Position numbers and translations under genes: made by a program. This document shows positions 47,097 to 57,189 of a stretch of DNA of 64,000 nt, in pieces. The DNA comes from Arenicola marina. Lineage: Eukaryota; Annelida; Polychaeta; Arenicolidae. Position 1 is the stretch's first letter. The number at the start of each line of letters is the position of its first letter. The notes under the pieces were generated by a model. That model was not told the DNA's origin, did no database searches, and was given only the letters and a program-made list of their open reading frames with translations. Location of the stretch: assembly GCA_964019135.1 (NCBI GenBank), contig OZ025264.1, forward strand, positions 3,442,827 through 3,506,826, read 5' to 3'.

Positions 47097-48273
47097 CTGC
47101 CTTCAGGTAGTTTGTCAGCGGGGACAGCTGAGGGATCAGGCTGGCTGATCGCTTCCTCTTGTCCGGGGGGGGTGGCTCGGCCGGGCCCGCAAGGTCCAAC
47201 CCCACCCGCGACCCCTGCCCGTCCGCCGTGGCCCCGGCGCTGAACCGCCGTATGGTCGGGGTAGGCTGCAGGTCCGACGTCAGGCTCAGTCTCTTCTCGC
47301 GAGAGTAGGGATCCGGCGAGAGTTGGTCCATGACGAAAGAGGATGATCGCTGGGGTTCCCGATCTCTGACCGGGGAGAGGCTTCCGCTGCCCAGCCTCGC
47401 GCCACCCTCCAGCTCGGGGCAAGGCCCCATCACGGCGGGGATGCTGAGCGGGGTGCTAGGCTGCACCCTCGGCGACCGGTGGCCCTCCAGCGGGGGGTGC
47501 AGCGTGGGTGAGGGGCGGCGACCGCCAGCCGGGGGTGCGCGCCACCTGTTGGGGTCGTCGAATTCGTGTCCAGGAGGAGGAAGTTTACTCGGGACACCCC
47601 GTCGGCTGCCCTCGCCTGGGCGGCCTCCCCCCGGCCTGCCCCCGCCCGGGCGGCCTCCCCCCTCCACACCCCCGGCCAGGCCATCCCCCCCATCGCTGTC
47701 GGAGGAGGAATCGCTGGAGCGGTTGCTGCTGGCGCTGGATCCCATGTTACCCCGCACTGTCACGTACTTGATGTTACAGGCCGGACCCTGTATGGTCGGG
47801 CAGCCCGTGGAGAAACTCCCGCTCTGCTTCCCTCCTACCCCAGGGCCCAACACTCCGGCGGCGGGGGCGGCGGCGGGGGCCACCCCTCCCGGGGTGTACA
47901 GCCCCCCGGCGCTACCCCGGCTGGCGGTACTGCGGCGGCTGCCCAAGAGGCGACTGAAGGAGCCCTCCGAACTCTCGGCGTCGTCCCTAGCAACGGCAGG
48001 AACCCCGGGCCCCGATCTCCGGGAGTCCACGAGTAGCGTCCTCTCGAACCAGTTGAGTTTGTATCGGCGCGAACAGCACACGTAGAGCAGGACGCCGACC
48101 AGGAGAAGTAATGCCACCGGCACCGCCACACAGGCCGCCAGTAGCGCCGGGGACAGGCCTGCGCCCGCCGCTCCCACCACCCCCCCGCCCCCGCCCCCGC
48201 CCCCACCCCCAACCGGGGCCCCGCGCTCGCCGTCAGCGCCACCCTGGCCGCTGCCCGTCGCTGCAGCAGCCAT
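47097..48273 (-). CDS. Exon 1 of a synaptotagmin-like single-pass membrane protein gene
   Basis: From the ATG at 48273 this exon encodes 392 residues and stops at donor GTCAGT (47096-47091) in phase 1. Layout: a short Gly/Ala-rich luminal N-terminus without signal peptide (1-39); one membrane span SPALLAACVAVPVALLLLVG and VLLYV (41-65); CC at 66-67, a likely palmitoylation site; then SRRYKLNWFERTLLVD; then a long Ser/Pro/Gly-rich linker with three GGGRP repeats, an acidic SDSSSDSDGGDG patch and many possible phosphosites (RSSSFVMD, EKRLSLTSD, IRRFSAG). GC content is very high. This topology fits synaptotagmins, and the juxtamembrane YKLNWFE-type motif reminds me of invertebrate synaptotagmins. 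No C2 domain is in the window, so the identity is inference. A further in-frame ATG at 48450 would add 59 Pro-rich residues. I prefer 48273 because it gives the usual short N-terminus. The phase matches exon 2 at 1450. Confidence 0.72.
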
Positions 48274-48489
48274 CTGCCCAGCCGTCGCTATCCGCCAGTC
48301 GGCGCCCCAGGCAGGTAACGATACCCCCCTCGGAGCCCAGGGGGAAGGTAGGGGAGGCTGGGGTGGGTGGGGGGTTGGGGGGAGGCGGCCGCTAGGAGTC
48401 TTGGGTGCCTGGCCGCCCGAATCCTTGCTCCAGAAGGGGCTTGTTCGCACTGTAAATCGGGATCCGTACTGCCGATATTCCGATATTGG
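48274..48489 (-). other. Likely 5' UTR / proximal promoter of the membrane-protein gene
   Basis: GC-rich, C-run-containing DNA (on minus) directly upstream of the chosen start codon. It remains open in the coding frame up to 48450. No TATA box or defined transcription start is visible. Functional assignment is by position only. Confidence 0.35.
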
Positions 48490-48995
48490 TGAGGCTGGGT
48501 CCTCGTCTGTATGTGAACGATATGGCTGGGTCCTCGTCTGTATGTGAACGATATGGCTGGGTCCTCGTCTGTATGTGAACGATATGGCTGGGTCCTCGTC
48601 TGTATGTGAACGATATGGCTGGGTCCTTGTCTGTATGTAAATGATCTGGCTGGGTCCTTGTCTGTATGTGAACGATATGGCTGGGTCCTCGTCTGTATGT
48701 GAACGATATGGCTGGGTCCTCGTCTGTATGTGAACGATATGGCTGGGTCCTCGTCTGTATGTGAACGCTATGGCTGGGTCCTCGTCCGTATGTGAACGAT
48801 ATGGCTGGGTCCTCGTCTGTATGTGAACGATATGGCTGGGTCCTTGTCGGTATGTGAACGATCTGGCTGGGTCCTTTCAGTATGTAAACGATCTGGCTAG
48901 CTCCTTGCCCGTATGTGAACGATCTGGCTGGGTCCTTGTCGGTATGTGAACGATCTGGCTGGGTCCTTGTCGGTATGTGAACGATCTGGCTAGGT
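48490..48995. repeat. 31-bp tandem array just upstream of exon 1
   Basis: About 16 copies of a 31-bp unit, core GGCTGGGTCCTCGTCTGTAT then GTGAACGATAT. Units right of 48840 diverge (CTTGTCGG, GATCTGG). It lies 217-722 bp upstream of the start codon, so it falls in the 5' UTR or promoter of the gene. The minus-strand open frame here (HTDEDPAISFTYG repeats) is a by-product. Confidence 0.93.
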
Positions 48996-49149
48996 CGTAT
49001 AGCGTATTTTAATTGACTGGTTGGATAGTCTTGCGCTCTTTGAAAGATACCGGGTTGCCTCTCCTGGCCGAGCGCCACAGTGTCCCTTGTGTGGCTAGAC
49101 CTGGTGCACTGCCTCACCAGATGGTTGGCGACTGTCTCGCACCACTGGT

Positions 49150-49165
49150 GTCGCCCCCTAGCGGG
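49150..49165 (-). promoter_or_regulatory. CTCF-like motif
   Basis: The minus strand reads CCCGCTAGGGGGCGAC, matching the CTAGGGGGCG core of the CTCF consensus. About 880 bp upstream of the exon 1 start codon, in the same orientation as the 30302 motif. By-eye match only. Confidence 0.3.
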
Positions 49166-50340
49166 CCTCCGTAAAGTTTTATCTCTTTCTTCCTCAACAC
49201 GTTACCAGCTGGGATGGGGCGGGCAGGGGTGGGGGGGGGAGGGGGTAAGCCCAATTGTCGCTATAGTGAGAAGTGTGGAGGGGTGGGATGGGAGGCAATT
49301 GGGGGGGATAGGTGATTTCTACGAAAAGAAGAGGGGGGGGGGGTGTTTACAAGTGGCCAGATTATGCGTTAATCAGACGGCCCAGGTGTGCCAAAAACGT
49401 TGACGAGACGTCGCCGTTGCGTAGAGTTTATTAATTCTCTTGGTGACTTTATTGGTTAGCAGTTATCGACAGCACTAGTTTAATTCACCCCACACGATGG
49501 ACCACGTGATTATTGAGCGATAATGAGCAATGGTAGGAGGCGCCGGGCAGAACACACGTCTGTGTTTGTCACAACTCCGTCGCACGCGTGACACCTCTGT
49601 CCCTTGGCCTTTGTCCCTGGTCGCATCTGACGTTAGCCCACGGCATTGGGCGGGTAACCAGGGTAACACTACCTACCCCGGGGGTGTCGGGGCCAGGCCG
49701 TGAAAGACGCCTGCGTTGAGTTACTATTGGAGGGGAGGGTGGAGAGGGGGGCGTGGAGGGTGGGGCCCAGCAAGGGGTAGGGGGTGCGGCCCTTGGGGCT
49801 GGTTCTTAAGTGGACTGCTTCGTGACTCGGGGTTAAGGAGCCGGGGTTAAAGAGCCGGGGTTAAGGCCGGAGTGTAGATTTATCTCACGCACATTTGGCC
49901 GACATTTGGGCAAAAGAGGCGATGTGGTTAAACTGTAGTTCAAAGACAGTTATCTATAAAAACTATGCCATGAGTCGCGAGAGACTGACCAGTATAGGAG
50001 GTGTCTTGTCCAGTGTGCCTCAAAAGTTAACCAGGGTCAATCCAAACAGTGCTGAGAAACAAACCAGTCAGAACGTGCAGGGCAAGAGGGGGACACGGGG
50101 CTGAAACACTCACATCACCGTCTCTAAGGCAGCTGTCGACGCTAATTATTTAAGCAACCCCTAGACGGCAGAGACGTCAGGGGGTCGAGGTTTATCCACA
50201 GATGGACAAAACCCAGGAGCCGCAGAACTCTTAAACAGAAAACCCCAGACGGTTTGGCGCCGTCGACACTCGCGTAATGAGGACCAGCGACGTCAAAGGC
50301 CCGGATGTAGACACCGCGACATTCTTTAAACTTTCTTTAC

Positions 50341-50355
50341 TGCAGAGGGCGCTCC
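50341..50355 (+). promoter_or_regulatory. CTCF-like motif (GCAGAGGGCGCT form)
   Basis: TGCAGAGGGCGCTC matches the common GCAGRGGGCGC variant of the CTCF core. Opposite orientation to the motif at 49150. Unproven. Confidence 0.25.
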
Positions 50356-50702
50356 CAGAACATCGTGTAGATATTGCAGTGGGAGGCCACGGGTATCCAT
50401 CTCGCGTGTTAACGTTCTTCTGCATGTCTCCGCCAATCTTACCAACGAACCTCGCCTGCCACGCGCCGACAAGCAACAGTATGTTTCCACATGTTGTATC
50501 TGCAAGCAAGTAAAATGTCACATTTAAAATCGAATTAAAACATGACCTTAGCCATTCTCATATGTATATATATATATATATATATATAAGTCAATTATGA
50601 ATTATATTTCCTGTATTCATCTCTTTATTTATTCATTGCTTTCCTGAATGCCACCACATGGCTGGGCGATGAATGCCCGCACAATAACCATTAGACGCCC
50701 GG

Positions 50703-50733
50703 AGCAACGTCACAGTTGTTCCTCGCCCCACAT
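50703..50733. repeat. Orphan unit of the 83-bp satellite
   Basis: AGCAACGTCACAGTTGTTCC closely matches the CTAGCAACGCCACAGTTGTTC part of the array that starts at 50953. It is separated from the array by a ~215-bp retroelement-like insertion. Confidence 0.6.
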
Positions 50734-50950
50734 AACAATAATAATAATAATAATATCTTTATTGTCATATAAAGAGGTTGCATAATACATTGTAGCGGCA
50801 AAAGTACACGATATAAAACATGACAAAAGCTGAAGCCGATGATCATACGCTTGTATGCGATAATAAAACTGCGATATTTTAAGACTGAAACACAACTCCC
50901 ACTCCCATCTCCTGAAATAAAAAAGCAAGCTTATACGCTTGTATGTGATA
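50734..50950 (-). mobile_element. Truncated LINE/SINE 3' end with ATT tail
   Basis: On the minus strand this ~215-bp piece ends TGACAATAAAGATATTATT and continues (ATT)n to about 50736. This is the style of tail I know from CR1/L2-type elements of invertebrates. The 5' part is cut off near 50945 and there is no coding sequence. Satellite sequence on both sides shows that it inserted into the 83-bp array. Clade assignment is tentative. Confidence 0.5.
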
Positions 50951-50952
50951 AG

Positions 50953-53400
50953 CCCCTCATCCGACCCCTAGCAACGCCACAGTTGTTCTTCTCTCCACAG
51001 CCCTTAGCAACGCCACACTCGTTGTTCTTCTGCCCTCATCCAACCCCTAGCAACGCCACAGTTGTTCTTCTCTCCACAGTCAGCCCTTAGCAACGCCACA
51101 CTCGTTCTTCTTTTTTCTCTCATCCAACCCCTAGCAACGCCACAGTTGTTCTTCTCTCCACAGTCAGCCCTTAGCAACGCCACACTCGTTCTTCTTCTTC
51201 CCTCATCCAACCCCTAGCAACACCACAGTTGTTCCTCTCTCCACGGTCAGCCCTTAGCAACGCCACACTCGTTCTTCTTCTTCCCTCACCCAATCCCTAG
51301 CAACGCCACAGTTGTTCTTCTCTCCACAGTCAGCCCTTAGCAACGCCACACTCGTTCTTCTTCTTCCCTCACCCAATCCCTAGCAACGCCACAGTTGTTC
51401 TTCTCTCCACAGTCAGCCCTTAGCAACGCCACACTCGTTCTTCTTCTTCCCGCATTCAACCCCTAGCAACGCCACAGTTGTTCTTCTCTCCACAGTCAGC
51501 CCTTAGCAACGCCACACTCGTTGTTCTTCTACCCTCATCCAACCCCTAGCAACGCCACAGTTGTTCTTCTCTCCACAGTCAGCCCTTAGCAACGCCACAC
51601 TCGTTCTTCTTCTTCCCTCATCCAACCCCTAGCAACGCCGCAGTTGTTCTTCTCTCCACAGTCAGCCCTTAGCAACGCCACACTCGTTCTTCTTCTTCCC
51701 GCATTCAACCCCTAGCAACGCCACAGTTGTTCTTCTCTCCACAGTCAGCCCTTAGCAACGCCACACTCGTTGTTCTTCTACCCTCATCCAACCCCTAGCA
51801 ACGCCACAGTTGTTCTTCTCTCCACAGTCAGCCCTTAGCAACGCCACACTCGTTGTTCTTCTACCCTCATCCAACCCCTAGCAACGCCACAGTTGTTCTT
51901 CTCTCCACAGTCAGCCCTTAGCAACGCCACACTCGTTCTTCTTCTTCCCTCATCCAACCCCTAGCAACGCCACAGTTGTTCTTCTCTCCACAGTCAGCCC
52001 TTAGCAACGCCACACTCGTTCTTCTTCTTCCCGCACCCAATCCCTAGCAACGCCACAGTTGTTCTTCTCTCCACAGTCAGCCCTTAGCAACGCCACACTC
52101 GTTCTTCTTCTTCCCGCATTCAACCCCTAGCAACGCCACAGTTGTTCTTCTCTCCACAGTCAGCCCTTAGCAACGCCACACTCGTTGTACTTCTACCCTC
52201 ATCCAACCCCTAGCAACGCCACTGTTGTTCGTCTCTCCACAGTCAGCCCTTAGCAACGCCACACTCGTTCTTCTTCTTCCCTCATCCAACCCCTAGCAAC
52301 GCCACAGTTGTTCTTCTCTCCACAGTCAGCCCTTAGCAACGCCACACTCGTTGTTCTTCTACCCTCATCCAACCCCTAGCAACGCCACTGTTGTTCGTCT
52401 CTCCACAGTCAGCCCTTAGCAACGCCACACTCGTTCTTCTTCTTCCCTCATCCAACCCCTAGCAACGCCACAGTTGTTCTTCTCTCCACAGTCAGCCCTT
52501 AGCAACGCCACACTCGTTCTTCTTCTTCCCTCATCCAACCCCTAGCAACACCACAGTTGTTCTTCTCTCCACAGTCAGTCCTTAGCAACGCCACACTCGT
52601 TCTTCTTCTTCCTTCATCCAACCCCTAGCAACGCCACAGTTGTTCTTCTCTCCACAGTCAGCCCTTAGCAACGCCACACTCGTTCGTCTTCTTCCCTCAT
52701 CCAACCCCTAGCAACACCACAGTTGTTCCTCTCTCCACAGTCAGCCCTTAGCAACGCCACACTCGTTCTTGTTTTTCCCTCATCCAACCCCTAGCAACGC
52801 CACAGTTGTTATTCTCTCCACAGTCAGCCCTTAGCAACGCCACACTCGTTCTTCTTCTACCTTCATCCAACCCCTAGCAACGCCACAGTTGTTCCTCTCT
52901 CCACATTCAGCCCTTAGCAACGCCACACTCGTTCTTCTTCTTCCCTCATCCAACCCCTAGCAACACCACAGTTGTTCCTCTCTCCACAGTCAGCCCTTAG
53001 CAACGCCACACTCGTTCTTGTTTTTCCCTTATCCAACCCCTAGCAACGCCACAGTTGTTCTTCTCTCCACAGTCAGCCCTTAGCAACGCCACACTCGTTG
53101 TTCTTCTACCCTCATCCAACCCCTAGCAACGCCACAGTTGTTCCTCTCTCCATATTCAGCCCTTAGCAACGCCACACTCGTTGTTCTTCTACCCTCATCC
53201 AACCCCTAGCAACGCCACAGTTGTTCCTCTCTCCACATTCAGCCCTAGCAACGCCACAATCGTTGCGTTGTTCTTCTCCCCTCATCCAACCCCTAGCAAC
53301 GCCACATTGTTCTTCACCCTACATCGATCCCCTAGCAACGCTACACTCGGTGTCTTCACATCCCATGCAACCCCTAGCAACGCCACACTGTCGCTCACTC
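50953..53400. repeat. 83-bp dimeric satellite array with pyrimidine-rich half
   Basis: About 29 copies of an 83-bp unit made of two ~41-bp halves: CCCTTAGCAACGCCACACTC then GTTCTTCTTCTTCCCTCATC; and ACCCCTAGCAACGCCACAG then TTGTTCTTCTCTCCACAGTC. Each half holds TAGCAACG, close to the X-box half-site bound by RFX proteins. The second half ends in a textbook splice-acceptor-like pyrimidine tract plus CAG. The right 200 bp (from about 53230) is degenerate. Confidence 0.95.
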
Positions 53401-54047
53401 CGACAACTCCTGCCCCCCCCCCCCCCTTCCCGCGTTCTTTCACTTTGCTATGTGGTCAAACCGGAAGCCATATAAGAGGCATGGTAAAAATAGCAAATGA
53501 CGCGCCTAGGACACGCGATTGTGTTGGATGTATCGGGGAATGGGCGATAATTGGGAAGGTTGAAACGTCCTTGCCCTAACGCCGACCACTACGGTCCCCA
53601 CTGGGAGGCAAATAGCTGCTAATTAGTTAGTTAAAATGCCGTAAGGGTCGGATGGAGTGTGTGTGGGGTGGGGGGTGGGAGGGGGGTTAAGTCTAACCAT
53701 GCAGCGAGGACTGCCGGGGTGGGGGTGGGGGGGGGGGTTAAGTCTAACCATGCAGCGAGGACCACCGGGACACCGCGCAGGAGGCAAGGGTTGAGGTGTG
53801 GACGGGCAAACAGGGGAGTGGTACGTGGTATGTGGCTGCATATTAGAGGACACAGGGGTCACAGGAAGTCGCTATGATAACCAATCCTTCCGTTGCCAGA
53901 GAACACAGTAGGCCTAAGTGTAGGTCATCCAACTTCTTTCGTCTATTTAAAGGAAAACGCAATAACACGCACGCAAATATTGAAGGGATATGAAAATATT
54001 GATGATTCAATGTAATTTCGACAAAATAACACTTCATTGTGTTCCAG

Positions 54048-54113
54048 GCGAGCATGCACCGCGGACCCCGGGGCAGCCCCCCTCCCCCCAGCGAAGATGT
54101 CCTTTTTACAAAG
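54048..54113 (+). CDS. Possible 66-bp plus-strand exon
   Basis: It is flanked by an acceptor-like TTCATTGTGTTCCAG (AG at 54046-54047) and a good donor AAAG|GTAACT (54114). Exactly 22 codons. One frame reads ASMHRGPRGSPPPPSEDVLF then TK; a second frame is also open. It is a sharp GC-rich island in AT-rich DNA. No family recognised, and no partner exon can be linked with confidence. Confidence 0.28.
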
Positions 54114-54686
54114 GTAACTGTATACCATGTAAGATGTGGAGCACCCTATGATGTACTTGATGCCCTCACAATACTGGATCCGCCCGCATTCCAATGTCAG
54201 CAGCTAACAAGCCATCAAAGACAATCATTGAAAGCTATCAAAGCCTGAGAGCTGAACCAGGATTATTGAAATATCTTGCGACAAACGAGTTGCGCAACAT
54301 TTAGAACCATGTGTGTATCACTGGACGGATATGGACTCACTCGGCATATATATCAATATAGGGGCTTGGAAGGGCTAAATGGCGACACGCGACACGGCCA
54401 TATTGGAAAAAGGCCATTTTTGAAAAAATGCCAAGACTGAGGATCTGAAAAAGCCACGTCCACACAGATTGTGGCATTTTAGAAAAAAAACAACACTGAA
54501 AAAATGGTCACTTGACCCTCGACCCCCCCCCTCGCCCCCCCCCCCCTTCTCTTCCAGAATCCTACATATGCCCAATATAAACGTGCCACGACCACAGCCA
54601 TACATGAGTGCTTTGTGACGAAGAATATGGGTCCAGAACATGCATGGGTTCTCTATGACTTAAGCACACTGCGCACATACAGGAGA

Positions 54687-55042
54687 CATTGGGCGCATTT
54701 CTTTGGGCCAGGTTCGGTATCCCGCCCCGGGCCCGCAACACGTGACAGGGAACTTCCAAATATGCCGATAGGGATATGCCTATTCCAATGAAATGCACAC
54801 ACCGTTCACATCCGGTGCACGTTAAGGCACTGGAACCAACCTACTCTCATCACCTTTCAATCAGCCGCCATCTTCTCCCGAATGCCCCGTGCTGTTTAGA
54901 ACGGGGCACATCGGCCTACCGAATGCATGCGCACGCATCCATACCCGGATGAAACACGTGTCGGGCGGTGAACCGATGCGTAATGTGCGTATTCGGTCCA
55001 CCGTAGGGATGCACCCGGGGTACCAAAGAAATGCGCCCAATG
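54687..55042. mobile_element. Foldback (long inverted-repeat) element, about 356 bp
   Basis: The arms CATTGGGCGCATTTCTTTGG (54687-54706) and its exact reverse complement (55023-55042) bound an inner region. That region has further imperfect dyads, such as ACCGAAT..ACGCATC (about 54918) paired with GATGCGT..ATTCGGT (about 54975). It could be a foldback transposon or MITE derivative. No transposase is seen and target duplications were not found. Confidence 0.5.
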
Positions 55043-55845
55043 GTTGAGTTCGGATATGCGACCGGAGTAATCGGCGCAGATATTTGGAGCATGCGCACTC
55101 ATACTTTCCACTAATGTGCGGATCAAGAAAAACCGAACGCAAAATCCGCGGTGCGCGTGAATGTTGCACTTGCTGAACTGCATAAATCATGAAAATCGTT
55201 AAACAGTGTCATAAAATAAATCGACTGATACATGTTGTGTTCATTATTTTATTCTAGTTGTTATAATATTGTTTACAGATTTTTTGCAGTTCAAAATACT
55301 ACTTTATATATATATTATGTATTGTTGGGCTTGTACGCCATGTTGGAAGTCCTCGTGATCCTCCTCTGGGTGGGGAGTAAGGTCTGGGAGTTAAATATAC
55401 CACGTGACAGCGCTATCGGACCACAATCTCCTCGTTCGGTTATGCACTTCGCGGAGTCCGACTACTCCGCTCGCATACCCGGACTCACTCAGGGAAACAC
55501 TCTCTCGTCCTCTGATTGCTAAGTGCAATTTACTAGATGAGCCATGCAAACTGCATCTTTTATGTTACGATGACAGATTGTTTCCTTTTTCTGAGCGCGT
55601 CGCTTCCCTATAAGGAAGCCGTTCCATTAAACAAACATCTCACCTAACACCTTCGTTGACCCAACCTATACAAATCAGTAGATAGCTACTACAAAGACCA
55701 GCAGGCGATAAACAAATCGCCTCCTTGATATGAACTCGCCGCCGCTATAAAGCCACCCCAAGGGGGCTATCAGTAGTTTTAGTGTTTATATAATATTGTA
55801 TTACATATAATATAGCTGTAACTGTATACTAATTAGGTTATTGGC

Positions 55846-56710
55846 CCCCGGGCGTTTATTGAAGCCCTGGCGTTTATTGAAGCCCTGGCGTTTATTGAAG
55901 CCCGGGCGTTTATTGAAGCCCGGGCGTTTATTGAAGCCCGGGCGTTTATTGAAGCCCTGGCGTTTATTGAAGCCCTGGCGTTTATTGAAGCCCGGGCGTT
56001 TATTGAAGCCCTGGCGTTTATTGAAGCCCTAGTGTTTATTGAAGCCCTGGCGTTTATTGAAGCCCTGGCGTTTATTGAAGCCCTGGCGTTTATTGAAGCC
56101 CGGGCGTTTATTGAAGCCCTGGTGTTTATTGAAGCCCTGGTGTTTATTGAAGCCCGGGCGTTTATTGAAGCCCGGGCGTTTATTGAAGCCCGGGCGTTTA
56201 TTGAAACCCGGGCGTTTATTGAAGCCCTGGCGTTTATTGAACCCCTGGCGTTTATTGAAGCCCTGGCGTTTATTGAAGCCCGGGCGTTTATTGAAGCCCG
56301 GGCGTTTATTGAAGCCCGGGCGTTTATTGAAGCCCGGGCGTTTATTAAAGCCCTGGCGTTTATTGAAGCCCTGGCGTTTATTGAAGCCTTGGCGTTTATT
56401 GAAGCCCGGGCGTTTATTGAAGCCCGGGCGTTTATTGAAGCCCTGGCGTTTATTGAAGCCCTGGTGTTTATTGAAGCCCTGGCGTTTATTGAAGCCCTGG
56501 CGTTTATTGAAGCCCGGGCGTTTATTGAAGCCCTGGTGTTTATTGAAGCCCTGGTGTTTATTGAAGCCCGGGCGTTTATTGAAGCCCGGGCGTTTATTGA
56601 AGCCCGGGCGTTTATTGGACCCCGGGCGTTTATTGAAACCCGGGCGTTTATTGAAGCCCGGGCGTTTATTGAAACCCGGGCGTTTATTGAAGCCCTGGCG
56701 TTTATTTATT
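55846..56710. repeat. 18-bp minisatellite array
   Basis: About 48 copies of the 18-bp unit GCGTTTATTGAAGCCCTG or GCGTTTATTGAAGCCCGG. The two forms (CCTGG and CCCGGG) are mixed in a pattern that partly repeats at 414 bp (23 units; paired CTGGTGT variants at 56119 and 56533). Divisible by three, hence open frames of 250-311 codons in three forward or reverse frames (FIEARA, KPGRLL, NKRPGF repeats), which I regard as artefacts. Confidence 0.96.
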
Positions 56711-57189
56711 TTTTGTGTCTCCCTGACCGGGCGCTTATTCAAACGGGCGCTTATTCTAACAGGGGCGCAACTGCGGTACATAACTCTTTGTGTTATTCTA
56801 TTACAATACCGGCAATGAGCTGCGGGCGAGCCAGCTATATCACCTTTTCGCAGCGCGAGACATCAATGCCATTATCAAATTATCAGACAAGGACACTATG
56901 GAACCCTGTCAGCAAGACGTCTATATTTAATGGGCCGGGCCCGACAGCTCCATGTACCCAGGGGTGATCAACAGGAAGGTGTCTCTATTATAGGAGAACA
57001 GGGACGAGGCGCGTATAGAACATAGATAGTAGCGATTATACCAAGAGTTACTTCTTTCGTGTCCCCTTATTTCGGTTAATGGGCGCATAAGAATACGTAT
57101 GATGATGTGACGCACAAAGACCCGACGATTACCAACCGAACAGGATGTCAATGGGACAGGCTGGCTAACGCTGTAGCTTAGTACCCCGC
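56711..57189. other. Spacer with a copy of a dispersed repeat
   Basis: Non-tandem sequence. AGCTGCGGGCGAGCCAGCT (about 56818) repeats the motif at 14389. The rest has no recognised feature. Confidence 0.5.

Larger units (their letters stand above)
48996..50702. other. Intergenic/upstream DNA with CTCF-like motifs
   Basis: Non-satellite DNA upstream of the minus-strand gene. It has G-runs at 49225-49245 and 49331-49345, two CTCF-like motifs (49150 and 50341), and a (TA)n microsatellite at 50565-50588. Short open frames (for example 49895-50104, 50231-50521) have no recognised product. This is where I would expect the promoter of the minus-strand gene. Confidence 0.45.
53401..55845. other. Non-satellite region with foldback element and one exon-like segment
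   Basis: It starts with a C-run (53414-53427). A duplicated ~58-bp G-rich segment follows (GGTTAAGTCTAACCATGCAG at 53686 and 53737). Next come an exon-like segment (54048), AT-rich sequence with GGCCATTTTT-type dyads near 54400, a foldback element (54687-55042) and a related inverted fragment near 55458. A small hairpin GCTTCC/GGAAGC is at 55602-55619. No complete gene is recognised. Confidence 0.45.

Noticed and set aside
47330-48085. 251-codon plus-strand frame over exon 1
   Set aside because: Shadow of the GC-rich minus-strand coding exon; no splice or start support on plus.
56029-56967. Plus- and minus-strand frames of 250-311 codons (FIEARA and NKRPGF repeats)
   Set aside because: By-products of an 18-bp unit divisible by three; open in several frames on both strands with no unique protein sequence.
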